A DNA stretch of 47,231 bases from an uncultured Ruminococcus sp. Lineage in GTDB: Bacteria; Bacillota; Clostridia; Oscillospirales; CAG-272. The position numbers were made by a program, and so were the translations under genes. The stretch covers positions 1 to 47,231 of the forward strand of contig CAJKRH010000010.1 of assembly GCA_905202255.1 (NCBI GenBank). The letters run 5' to 3'. Position 1 is the first letter of the stretch. The number at the start of each line of letters is the position of its first letter. A model generated the notes under the pieces. It had not been told where the DNA came from, did no database searches, and worked only from the letters and a program-made list of their open reading frames with translations. Below are positions 23,970 to 31,991 of the stretch, one piece after another.

Positions 23970-24001
23970 AAAAAATTGCCGGCATAGCCGGCAATTTTTT
24001 T
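23969..24001. terminator. Bidirectional terminator
   Basis: A perfect 15-bp palindrome AAAAAAATTGCCGGC-ATA-GCCGGCAATTTTTTT. It ends the small transcript on the plus strand and the lipoprotein gene on the minus strand. Confidence 0.95.
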
Positions 24002-24013
24002 ATTCCTCTTTAT

Positions 24014-24721
24014 TTAATAAGAATACACATCGTATACACCGATACATATGGAAAATTCTATTCCCATAGTCGTCGTCTCGGGAGCAAAGATGACAGAGGG
24101 CTCTGCCGAAAGGCAATTTATGATGCTGAGAGTCAGCTTGCCGTTTTCCAGCTTTATTTCCAGTCTGCCGAGATTCGGGTCGGCAAGGCGTATATGCTCG
24201 GCATCGGCTTTATCCGTAAATTCTCCCATCGGAAGCGAGATGGTGGATGAAACATTATAGAGCGTGAGATCGCGCGCCGTAAAGCTGTTTGAATATGCGG
24301 ATTCCGTCACTATAGTCGGTCCGTTCAGCTTTACATGGCAGGTGGATTTTCCCTTACTTTCCAGTCCGCCCGCAAGCACGGTGAGAGTACCGACGGCACC
24401 ATCTCCTCCTGTTGATTTTGTATTTCCGGAAAGCTCCAGTTCGAGATTGTATTCATCAATGAAAGTCACCTTGTCGATATTCTTTCCCTCGAGTGCATCG
24501 GAAAGCTTTATATCCGAAGCGGAAATGCTCTCCTTGAATTTGGCGGCGACACCGCCCTCGGGCAGAATGCTGTTCAAAATAATAGTCTGCTTGCCGAAAG
24601 AATAAATCTCACCCTGCACGGTAATATTTTCATATGTCTGAATAATCCCGCAGGAAGCAAATACTGCGATGCATGACAAAAGAAGTAGCAGTGAAATCAC
24701 TGTCTTGACGCTTCTTTTCAT
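24014..24721 (-). CDS. Predicted lipoprotein, unknown function
   Basis: A 235-residue protein with a lipoprotein signal (MKRSVKTVISLLLLLSCIAV then FASC, Cys24 lipidated). The mature part is beta-rich, with LKLNG-type strands (CHVKLNGPTIVTESAY, RDLTLYNVSSTISLPMG). No family recognised. RBS GGGGG precedes the ATG. Monocistronic, with its own promoter and the shared bidirectional terminator. Confidence 0.8.
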   Translation of the reverse strand: MKRSVKTVISLLLLLSCIAVFASCGIIQTYENITVQGEIYSFGKQTIILNSILPEGGVAAKFKESISASDIKLSDALEGKNIDKVTFIDEYNLELELSGNTKSTGGDGAVGTLTVLAGGLESKGKSTCHVKLNGPTIVTESAYSNSFTARDLTLYNVSSTISLPMGEFTDKADAEHIRLADPNLGRLEIKLENGKLTLSIINCLSAEPSVIFAPETTTMGIEFSICIGVYDVYSY

Positions 24722-24758
24722 AATATATCCCCCTCATGCTTCTTAAATCTTTTTATTA

Positions 24759-24787
24759 AGTTTACCATGTTTTTTCTGCGCTGTCAA
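24759..24787 (-). promoter_or_regulatory. Promoter of the lipoprotein gene
   Basis: Perfect TTGACA and TAAACT, 17-base spacer, minus strand, about 40 bases before the ATG. Confidence 0.7.
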
Positions 24788-24904
24788 TACTTTCGGCAAA
24801 AAGAGGCGCAAACCGCAATCTTTCGACCGAAATAAGCGCACAGAATTACGGCAAATATCAAATATCCACCCGAGACGGGTGGATATCGATAAATTGTTCC
24901 GTTA

Positions 24905-26989
24905 TCAGACGCTGAAAAGCATCTCGCTGTATGTGGGAAGAGGCCAGTATTCGGAGCCAACGAATGTTTCCGCCTCATCAACGACGGCACGCAACTCCTG
25001 CATTGCCACAAATACGGTGCTTCTCGCAAAGTCTGCGGCTTCCTCTGTGCCTGCCGCGGTTTTCATCTCGATAGTGGCAGCGGAAAGAGCCTCGGTCTTG
25101 CTGTAAACGGAATTGAGCAGTGCGCCGAGCTTGCGGATAATGCTCTCCTCTGCTTCCGTCGAGATGCCCTCGCAGGCGCTTCTCTTTGCAAGCGCGGATG
25201 AAGCGAGCGAACCCGTATATTCGCTTATCGCGGGGATGATATCTTTCTTCACCATTTCAAGCATTGTCAGTGCTTCGATATTTATCGTCTTGCAGTAATT
25301 TTCGAGCAGTATCTCATGGCGGGCTACAAGCTCTGTTCCCGAGAGGACGCGATATTTCTCGAAGAGAGCCTTATTCATATCGGAAACAAAATATTTCAGC
25401 GCATCGGGCGTGGACGGCAGATTGAGCAGTCCGCGGCGCTTTGCTTCCTCAAGCCAGTCGGCGGAATAGTTGTTGCCGTTGAAAATGATATTGCCGTGCT
25501 CTTTTATCGTATCCTGAATGAGCGTATGGAGCAATCCCTCAAAATCATCCGTATTTTCGAGCGCCGTTGCAAAATCATCAAGCGACTCGGCTACTATCGT
25601 ATTGAGTACGGTATTCACATCGGCTATGGAAAGCGAAGAGCCCGGCATACGGAATTCAAACTTATTTCCGGTGAAAGCAAAAGGCGAGGTGCGGTTTCTG
25701 TCTGTCATATCGCGTGGGAATTTCGGCAGGGTATGTACGCCGATGCGCATGATGTCGGCTTCCTTTTTGGAGTAGCCGGCATCTGTCTTTACAGCCTCGA
25801 GAACAGCTGTCAGCTCATCGCCGAGGAACATGGAAATAACTGCGGGAGGAGCCTCGTTTGCACCGAGACGGTGGTCATTTCCCGCGCTTGAAACGCTGAT
25901 GCGGAGCAGATCCTGATGCTTGTCGACAGCGCGGATAACGGCGCAGAGGAAAAGCAGGAACTGCGCGTTTTCATAAGGTGTTTCGCCCGGCTCGAGCAGA
26001 TTGACGCCAGTATCTGTGGCGATAGACCAGTTATTGTGCTTGCCGCTTCCGTTTACACCCGCGAAAGGCTTCTCATGGAGCAGGCAGGCAAGTCCGTGCT
26101 TGGGAGCAATTTTTTTCATCATCTCCATCATGAGCTGGTTGTTGTCCGTCGCGGTGTTTGTCGTGGTATAGACGACGGCAACCTCATGCTGAGAGGGTGC
26201 GACCTCGTTATGCTCGGTCTTTGCGGGGATACCGAGCTTCCAGAGCTCCTCATCAAGCTCATCCATAAATTCCTTTACGCGCGGCTTGATGCAACCGTAG
26301 TAATGATCCTCCATCTCCTGTCCTTTCGGCGGCTTCGCGCCGAAAAGCGTGCGCCCTGTGAAAGAAAGATCCTTTCTCGCGTCAAAGAGTGCCTTATCTA
26401 TAAGGAAATATTCCTGCTCTGCGCCGACTGTCGTATAAACGCGTTTCACATCCTCGTTTCCGAAGAGCTTCATTATGCGCATCGCGTGCTTGTTTATCGT
26501 TTCCATAGAACGCAGGAGCGGAGTTTTCTTATCGAGCGCCTCGCCGCCGTATGAACAGAACGCCGTAGGAATATAGAGTGTTTTATCCTTTACAAAGGCA
26601 TATGAAGTCGCGTCCCATGCCGTATAGCCTCTCGCCTCAAATGTGGCGCGGATACCGCCGTTCGGGAAACTGGAAGCATCAGATTCGCCTTTGATAAGCT
26701 CCTTGCCCGAAAATTCCATTATTATGCCCGAGGGCGAAAGCGAAATGAAGCTGTCATGCTTCTCTGCCGTGACGCCTGTCATCGGCTGGAACCAATGTGT
26801 GAAATGTGTAGCGCCGAGCGATATCGCCCAGTCTTTCATTGCATTTGCCACAACTCCCGCAATCTCGGGATCGAGACTTTTTCCGTCGTCTATCGTTTTA
26901 CGCAGACGCTTGTAGACCTCCTTCGGAAGTCGCTCGCGCATGGCACTGTCTCCGAAAACCATAGAACCGTAAACTTCAGAAACCTTCAT
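24905..26989 (-). CDS. glnN: Glutamine synthetase type III
   Basis: A 694-residue GSIII that forms glutamine from glutamate, ammonia and ATP as a dodecamer. The start at MKVSEVYGSMVFGD is chosen by the RBS AAGGAGAAT and by family N-termini; longer frames read into the leader hairpin. Signatures: the N-terminal GSIII domain (TGVTAEKHDSF), the catalytic core EYFLIDKALFDARKDL, NEVAPSQHEVAVVYTTTN, FAGVNGSGKHNNWS and NRTSPFAFTGNKFEFRMPGS. The C-terminal helical part is typical for the type. Monocistronic. Its only visible promoter precedes a terminator hairpin, so expression is probably attenuated. Confidence 0.96.
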   Translation of the reverse strand: MKVSEVYGSMVFGDSAMRERLPKEVYKRLRKTIDDGKSLDPEIAGVVANAMKDWAISLGATHFTHWFQPMTGVTAEKHDSFISLSPSGIIMEFSGKELIKGESDASSFPNGGIRATFEARGYTAWDATSYAFVKDKTLYIPTAFCSYGGEALDKKTPLLRSMETINKHAMRIMKLFGNEDVKRVYTTVGAEQEYFLIDKALFDARKDLSFTGRTLFGAKPPKGQEMEDHYYGCIKPRVKEFMDELDEELWKLGIPAKTEHNEVAPSQHEVAVVYTTTNTATDNNQLMMEMMKKIAPKHGLACLLHEKPFAGVNGSGKHNNWSIATDTGVNLLEPGETPYENAQFLLFLCAVIRAVDKHQDLLRISVSSAGNDHRLGANEAPPAVISMFLGDELTAVLEAVKTDAGYSKKEADIMRIGVHTLPKFPRDMTDRNRTSPFAFTGNKFEFRMPGSSLSIADVNTVLNTIVAESLDDFATALENTDDFEGLLHTLIQDTIKEHGNIIFNGNNYSADWLEEAKRRGLLNLPSTPDALKYFVSDMNKALFEKYRVLSGTELVARHEILLENYCKTINIEALTMLEMVKKDIIPAISEYTGSLASSALAKRSACEGISTEAEESIIRKLGALLNSVYSKTEALSAATIEMKTAAGTEEAADFARSTVFVAMQELRAVVDEAETFVGSEYWPLPTYSEMLFSV

Positions 26990-27020
26990 GATAATATTCT
27001 CCTTAGAGTGAAAAATTTTA

Positions 27021-27056
27021 AAAAAAAGGGGCGCTATGGCATATGCCACAGCGCCC
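27021..27056 (-). terminator. Leader terminator of glnN (attenuator candidate)
   Basis: On the minus strand GGGCGCTGTGGCATATGCCATAGCGCCC-type arms pair over 12 positions with one mismatch and are followed by eight T. It begins about 12 bases after the predicted glnN transcript start and ends about 30 bases before the ATG, leaving no room for another promoter. It also stops read-through from the membrane protein gene upstream. Confidence 0.8.
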
Positions 27057-27074
27057 TTGCTGTATTATGCAGTT

Positions 27075-27103
27075 ATTATATAGGCAAAAAAGCGATTTGT
27101 CAA
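27075..27103 (-). promoter_or_regulatory. Consensus promoter of glnN
   Basis: Perfect TTGACA and perfect TATAAT 17 bases apart on the minus strand. The start point is near 27068. Confidence 0.85.
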
Positions 27104-27127
27104 TAGGTTTTTTAAAATTTTTACGGA

Positions 27128-27964
27128 TTATTTTTCGGCTATTTTCAAGAGAGAGGAAATGCTCCTTGCCGCCATATAAGCCAGAATCGGCAGGAATACG
27201 ATATCCGAAAGCAGTTCAAAGGAGAAAAATTCAAGTCCGCAGCCGAGTATACCGGGCAGAGCGGCGAGTATCGGAATGATATGGAGAGCCACCATGCAGG
27301 GCAGAGCGGCAAGTATCGCCATGTAAAATCTGCCGCAGGGATAAGCGAGATTTGCCCTCGCCTCAAAAAGCATGAAGAGTATCACGGCGGCAAATGCAAC
27401 ATTTCCCGAGACGCGGAGCGGATTATTGAAGGCAAAATAGGTATCGAAATATTCCGTCACTATCATGAGCGTTGCCCAGACGGGGAGCGAAAGAGCGAAA
27501 ATCCATATTTTCCCCTCCCTGAGAAAGCCCGCATATACATTTATAAAATATATCGCACAGGTAATAGTCAGAAGCGCGCATACAAGCCGCGCGAAATTAA
27601 AGAGACCGAAGCCGCCCGCGCTCAACTCGGGAATAAGACCGATAAGCATCAGCACGCCGCAAACCGCAAAGCCGATGCCGCAGATGAGCGCCGCTATTCT
27701 GCTGCCCTTTCCCTCGGCGGGAGAAAATGTAACGGTTTTCTTCCCTTTTGCGAAAATCAACGCAAGCGCCGAAATCACGACGAATACGGGAATAGAGATT
27801 TTATAGAAGGTATGCGAGGTGTAAAAGCCCTCGGAAAAGACCTTCACGGAATCACATTCCGAAACAGAGCGCATGAGCGCAACGCTCCTGTATGCGGAAA
27901 GTGCAAGCGTCAGCACGGCAAGCACCGCGAGGTAAATATAAAAGGAAGTTCTGCGTTTTTGCAA
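27128..27964 (-). CDS. Integral membrane protein, unknown function
   Basis: A 278-residue protein with about eight hydrophobic helices and few charged loops. The start is a TTG 8 bases after CGGAGG; no ATG is near. It begins KRRTSFYIYLAVLAVLTLAL and includes a soluble stretch after the first helix (SECDSVKVFSEGFYTSHTF). No family recognised. It ends just ahead of the glnN promoter. Confidence 0.75.
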   Translation of the reverse strand: MQKRRTSFYIYLAVLAVLTLALSAYRSVALMRSVSECDSVKVFSEGFYTSHTFYKISIPVFVVISALALIFAKGKKTVTFSPAEGKGSRIAALICGIGFAVCGVLMLIGLIPELSAGGFGLFNFARLVCALLTITCAIYFINVYAGFLREGKIWIFALSLPVWATLMIVTEYFDTYFAFNNPLRVSGNVAFAAVILFMLFEARANLAYPCGRFYMAILAALPCMVALHIIPILAALPGILGCGLEFFSFELLSDIVFLPILAYMAARSISSLLKIAEK

Positions 27965-28129
27965 AGCTTTGTCCTCCGTTTTTATGTCATTTTTGTATTA
28001 TTGTATATATAATATCACTTTTTTCCGAAAAAGTCTATAGAAATACAAAAATTGAGGTGTGCTTTGTCCGGCATATTTTCGCGGATGAAAGCAAACTTCA
28101 AAAAATCTCTCGATTTTTTCAAAAACCAC

Positions 28130-28158
28130 TTGACAAAATCCGACTATTGTGGTATAAA
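28130..28158 (+). promoter_or_regulatory. Promoter of the arsR-ATPase operon
   Basis: TTGACA and TATAAA, 17-base spacer, followed directly by the repressor operator. Confidence 0.85.
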
Positions 28159-28160
28159 AC

Positions 28161-28180
28161 ATATGAACATATATTCATAT
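28161..28180 (+). promoter_or_regulatory. ArsR/SmtB-type operator
   Basis: ATATGAACATATATTCATAT, with 7-base perfect arms (ATATGAA/TTCATAT), closely resembles the SmtB/CzrA-type operator built on TGAA(N6)TTCA. It begins 3 bases after the -10 box, so a bound repressor would block transcription. Zn(II) or Cd(II) would release it. Confidence 0.8.
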
Positions 28181-28203
28181 CTTCACAAAAGGAGGCTCCC
28201 CTT

Positions 28204-28515
28204 ATGTTTCAGGATACCATAATGCACTCGACAGAGGACGAATATTTCGAGCTTGCCGATTTCTATAAGCTTTTTTCGGACAGCTCGCGGATAAAGATTC
28301 TTTTCGTGCTTCTTTCGGGCGCACATTGTGTGAAGCACATCGCCGAAAAAGCGGAAATGAGCCAGTCGGCTGTTTCGCATCAGCTTGCGGTGCTTCGCCG
28401 CTCAAATATAATACGCCAGACGCGCTCGGGTCAGAATATAACTTATTCTCTCGCGGACGATCATGTAAAGCTTCTTCTGGAGCTTGCCATTGCACATATA
28501 AGGGAGGATAAATAA
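28204..28515 (+). CDS. ArsR/SmtB-family metal-sensing repressor
   Basis: A 103-residue winged-helix repressor. The ATG at 28204 follows AAAGGAGG by 7 bases. The core has FKLFSDSSRIKILFVLL-like (YKLFSDSSRIKILFVLLSGA), recognition helix SQSAVSHQLAVLRRSNII and the wing RQTRSGQNITYSL. The last helix carries DDHVKLLLELAIAHIRED, matching the alpha5 zinc-site ligands (D, H, H, E) of SmtB/CzrA. The alpha3 CVC arsenic/cadmium motif is absent, so zinc (or Co/Cd) sensing is likely. It is 2 bases upstream of the ATPase gene. Confidence 0.93.
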   Translation: MFQDTIMHSTEDEYFELADFYKLFSDSSRIKILFVLLSGAHCVKHIAEKAEMSQSAVSHQLAVLRRSNIIRQTRSGQNITYSLADDHVKLLLELAIAHIREDK

Positions 28516-28517
28516 TT

Positions 28518-30605
28518 ATGGGAAACGAAGAAAAAGAGCTGAAATGCTCCTGTGATGCCTGCGGGCATGATGAGCACGAGCACGAGCATCGTCACGACAA
28601 TAACCACGAGCATGAGCATGAGCATAGCCATAAGCACAAACACCAGAGCGGTTGCGGCTGTTGCTGTTGCCATGATGAAGACGAGCATGAGCACGGCGGC
28701 TACGAAATAGGCGGATGCTGCTGCCACGGCGATGATGGCGGCGAAGAAGAGGAACACAGCAAAAAGGATATAATTATCTTTGCCGTTGCCGGCGTCATCA
28801 TGATATTTGCCTTTCTCCTCGCGCATGGCATAATGCTGAAAAATCTGCATCCCGCCGTATGGATAGTCGCTTCCATTGTCGTTTACGCATATTACGGCAT
28901 TCCGATCATCATAAACATGATAAAGGATTTCATCCGCGGCAGCTTCTTTACGGAAAATACGCTTATGGCTGTCGCCACGATAGGCGCGCTCTGCCTCGGT
29001 GAATTTTACGAGGCGGCGGCTGTTATGTTCCTCTATTCGCTCGGCGAATATCTCTCCGACCTCGCATTCGATAATTCCAAGAAGAAAATATCCCTCATGC
29101 TCGATATGTCGGAAAAGACTGTCCGCGTCTATGAAAACGGCGAATGGGTAGAAAAAGACCCCGACGATGTCGCCGAGGGTGCGCGCGTATCGCTCCACGC
29201 AGGCGAAAAGGTTTCGCTTGACGGCGTTATAGCCTCGGGCGGCGCAAACTTCGATACATCGGGTATCACGGGTGAAAGCCTTCCCGTATGGGCAGGCGAA
29301 GGCGACGCCGTAAGTTCGGGCTACATCTGCATCGACGGTGCCGTGGAGATGACCGTCACAAAGCCCTACGGTGAGAGTGTCGCTTCCAAGCTTGCCGATG
29401 CCGTCACCGAAGCGGGCAAGCGCAAATCAAAGAACGAAAAATTCATCCGCAGCTTTGCGAAGATATATACTCCCGCGATGATGGGTCTGGCGCTCGTTAT
29501 CTTTATACTCGGTGCCGCCATCAGCGGAAATATTGCCGAATGGCTGAAAAAAGCGCTCACCATTCTCGTTGTTTCTTGCCCCTGCGCACTTGTGCTTTCT
29601 ATCCCGCTTGCATATTTTACCTCGATAGGTGTCGGTGCCAAGGAAGGCATCATGTATAAAGGCGGCGAGGCTGTTGACAGCGCCGCAAAGATATGCGCCA
29701 TAGCTTTTGACAAGACAGGCACACTCACCGAAGCAAAGATAAAGACAGAAGAAATCAAGCCGCAGATCGACCGCGACGAATTTATCAGAGTGGCGCTCGG
29801 CGTGCTCTCCCGTTCTTCCCATCCGCTCGCATCGGCATTCTGCTCCGACATGGCGGGTGCAGCTGGCTACGAAGCCGAAGAAAGCCACGAAACGGCAGGC
29901 AAGGGCACGGAAGCCTTGTTGAAAACGCCCTCCGGCATTGTCCGCGCCATATTCGGCTCGGCAAGATATCTCCATGAGGAATATCCCGATATCACCTTTG
30001 AAAAAGAAGCCGAAACCTGCATCTACGGTGCGGCAGACGGCAAGTATATCGGCGTTATCACATTTTCCGATACACCCAAGGAAAATGCGGCGAAAGCCAT
30101 ATCCGAGCTTCGCTCGCTCGGCGCTTCTCATCTCGAGATACTCAGCGGCGACAAGAGCGCGGCTGTCCGCCGCCTTGCCGAAAAGGTCGGCATAACGGAA
30201 TATTCCGCAGAGCTCCTCCCACAGGATAAGCTTGACAGATTTGAGAAGATATACGAAGATAACAGCAAAAAAGGAAGCGTTGCCTATGTCGGCGACGGAC
30301 TCAACGATTCGCCCGTTATCATACGCAGCGATGTCGGCTTTGCCATGGGCAAGGGCGGCGCGGCTCTCTCGGCAAAGGCGGCTGATATAGTCATTGTAAA
30401 CGACGATATCGAAAATGTTCCGAGGGCTGTGAAAATAGCGAAAAAGACGAGAAAGATAGTCATCGGAAATATCATATTCTCTCTCGGCGTAAAAGCGCTT
30501 ATCATGCTTATCTGCCTCATCTGGAATCCGATAATGGAGCTTGCCGTGCTCGCCGATGTCGGCGTGACACTGCTTGCCGTACTCAACTGCGCAAGAATCA
30601 AATAA
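28518..30605 (+). CDS. P1B-type heavy-metal exporting ATPase (Zn/Cd/Co type)
   Basis: A 695-residue ATPase. In place of the usual HMA ferredoxin-like domain, residues 1-80 are a His/Cys/Glu-rich tail with HEHEHEHSHKHKH and CGCCCC and GGCCCH clusters. Core motifs: actuator TGES (251-254), CPC in the sixth helix (354-356), DKTGT with phospho-Asp398, SHPLA, and GDGLNDSP. The last helices hold LADVGVTLLAVLN, whose Asp fits the Zn/Cd/Pb (P1B-2) subclass. It would pump divalent metal out of the cell. It is co-transcribed with the zinc-type repressor and ends at its own terminator. Confidence 0.94.
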   Translation: MGNEEKELKCSCDACGHDEHEHEHRHDNNHEHEHEHSHKHKHQSGCGCCCCHDEDEHEHGGYEIGGCCCHGDDGGEEEEHSKKDIIIFAVAGVIMIFAFLLAHGIMLKNLHPAVWIVASIVVYAYYGIPIIINMIKDFIRGSFFTENTLMAVATIGALCLGEFYEAAAVMFLYSLGEYLSDLAFDNSKKKISLMLDMSEKTVRVYENGEWVEKDPDDVAEGARVSLHAGEKVSLDGVIASGGANFDTSGITGESLPVWAGEGDAVSSGYICIDGAVEMTVTKPYGESVASKLADAVTEAGKRKSKNEKFIRSFAKIYTPAMMGLALVIFILGAAISGNIAEWLKKALTILVVSCPCALVLSIPLAYFTSIGVGAKEGIMYKGGEAVDSAAKICAIAFDKTGTLTEAKIKTEEIKPQIDRDEFIRVALGVLSRSSHPLASAFCSDMAGAAGYEAEESHETAGKGTEALLKTPSGIVRAIFGSARYLHEEYPDITFEKEAETCIYGAADGKYIGVITFSDTPKENAAKAISELRSLGASHLEILSGDKSAAVRRLAEKVGITEYSAELLPQDKLDRFEKIYEDNSKKGSVAYVGDGLNDSPVIIRSDVGFAMGKGGAALSAKAADIVIVNDDIENVPRAVKIAKKTRKIVIGNIIFSLGVKALIMLICLIWNPIMELAVLADVGVTLLAVLNCARIK

Positions 30606-30624
30606 TCCGAAAGCGTGAAAACGC

Positions 30625-30660
30625 ATATTGCCGTCACAATCCCGTGGCGGCAATATTTTT
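30625..30660 (+). terminator. Terminator of the metal ATPase operon
   Basis: ATATTGCCG / CGGCAATAT with a 14-base interior, followed by TTTT. Confidence 0.8.
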
Positions 30661-30746
30661 AGGCTCTTTTTACAAACATTCGGTCCCAAAATACACAAAG
30701 TACACAAAAAATCTGTCGTATTTTTCAATTTTGTGCAGATTTCCCA

Positions 30747-30775
30747 TTGACATGGCGGATAATAAATATTATACT
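30747..30775 (+). promoter_or_regulatory. Promoter of the SIS-aldolase-PRPP synthetase genes
   Basis: TTGACA and TATACT with a 17-base spacer, 75 bases before the SIS gene. The leader holds a GTGCATATGCAC palindrome (30801-30812), a possible operator. Confidence 0.8.
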
Positions 30776-30850
30776 GTAAATGAAAGAATATAATTTTACC
30801 GTGTGCATATGCACAGATGCGCCACGGCGTATTATCAGGAGTGAAAAATC

Positions 30851-31909
30851 ATGATGAATCTTGAAAAAGAGATAAGAGAACAGCCCTCTGTTCTCGCCGG
30901 ACTTGCCGATAAAAACGGCAGTACGATAGCGGCTCTCGCTTCTGCGATGAAAGAAAAAAACATCCGCAAGATTTACTTTGCGGCGAGAGGCACAAGCGAC
31001 CACGCGGCAACATATGCGCAGTATCTTTTTGCGCTCGCGGCAGGCATTCCCTGCGGTCTTGCCACGCCGTCCGTAATCTCGAAATACGGCGCCTCTGTCG
31101 ACTACAGCGATTCGCTCGTTATCGGCATATCGCAGTCGGGCGCGGCAGAGGATGTAGTTTCCGTCATTGCCGACGCAAAGAAAAGCGGTGCGCTCACGGC
31201 GGGTATTACGAATGTCGAGGGCTCGCACCTCGCGGGAAGCGTTGACTATACGCTCTTCTGCAATGCCGGAGACGAAACAAGCATTGCCGCCACAAAGACA
31301 TTTACCTCTCAGATGATGTTGCTCGCTCTGCTCGCAGCCGAAGTTTCAGGAAGCGCCGCGCTGAAAGCGGGTCTTGCCAAAGTCGCTTCCGCCGTTGCCG
31401 AACTTCTCACCTATATGCCCGAGACGCTCTCCGTGCTCACGAAAAAATATACGGGCATGACATCCGCCGTAACTCTCGGTCGCGGTTTTGCTTATCCGAT
31501 AGCGCTCGAGGGCACACTCAAAATACTCGAGACGAATAATATAAAGATGCGCGGCTATGCCATCTCGGATTTCCAGCACGGTCCGATAGCTCAGCTTCAT
31601 GCCGGAGACCCTGTTTTCGTCATCGCGCTCGACGGTCCCGTCATCGACGATGCCGATATGATGATAGGCAGACTCAAGGCTCTCGGCACCGATATCATCG
31701 TAGTCACCGACAGCGACAAATACTGCGACGACGATACGGTGACGGTACTGAAGGTGCCCTCGGTTTCGGAGGAGGGCATCGCTTCCGACGCACTGAATGT
31801 ATTTACGGCGGCTGTGGTATTTCAGCTTTTTGCATGCAAGCTCGCAGAGACAAGAGGTATTGACCCCGACGCCTCAAAAACGCTGAAAAAGGTTACCGTT
31901 ACGGTTTGA
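30851..31909 (+). CDS. SIS-domain sugar isomerase/deaminase (GlmS C-terminal-like, NagB-II type)
   Basis: A 352-residue protein with two SIS domains, like the isomerase half of GlmS but without the glutaminase domain. Motifs: YFAARGTSDHAATYAQYLF, GISQSGAAEDVV, ETSIAATKTFTSQM, LGRGFAYPIALEGTLKI and ISDFQHGPIAQL. Such proteins (NagB-II, FrlB, AgaS) deaminate or isomerise amino-sugar phosphates, for instance GlcN-6-P to Fru-6-P plus ammonia. RBS AGGAG lies 8 bases before the ATG. It heads a gene group with an aldolase and PRPP synthetase, whose logic is unclear. Confidence 0.88.
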   Translation: MMNLEKEIREQPSVLAGLADKNGSTIAALASAMKEKNIRKIYFAARGTSDHAATYAQYLFALAAGIPCGLATPSVISKYGASVDYSDSLVIGISQSGAAEDVVSVIADAKKSGALTAGITNVEGSHLAGSVDYTLFCNAGDETSIAATKTFTSQMMLLALLAAEVSGSAALKAGLAKVASAVAELLTYMPETLSVLTKKYTGMTSAVTLGRGFAYPIALEGTLKILETNNIKMRGYAISDFQHGPIAQLHAGDPVFVIALDGPVIDDADMMIGRLKALGTDIIVVTDSDKYCDDDTVTVLKVPSVSEEGIASDALNVFTAAVVFQLFACKLAETRGIDPDASKTLKKVTVTV

Positions 31910-31991
31910 TTCTCGCTCGAAAGAGTAAATATATACGCTTCGGCGGCAGCGCAAGGGAAAATTTCAGAGCCGCCGGGAAAAGGACAGGAAA

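Larger units (their letters stand above)
23839..24001 (+). ncRNA. Candidate small RNA of about 160 nt
   Basis: Bounded by a consensus promoter and an intrinsic terminator. Between them the sequence can fold: CGTCGCT/AGCGGCG (23859-23885) nested in CGCAC/GTGGCG, then GATATG/CATATC (23907-23935), then the terminator. No known RNA family is recognised. The same stretch also carries a 41-codon reading frame, so a peptide is the alternative. Confidence 0.55.

Noticed and set aside
28570..28640. Short tandem CAYGAG repeats as a CRISPR or microsatellite
   Set aside because: They are codons of the His/Glu-rich ATPase tail; there are no spacers. No CRISPR array was seen anywhere in the window.
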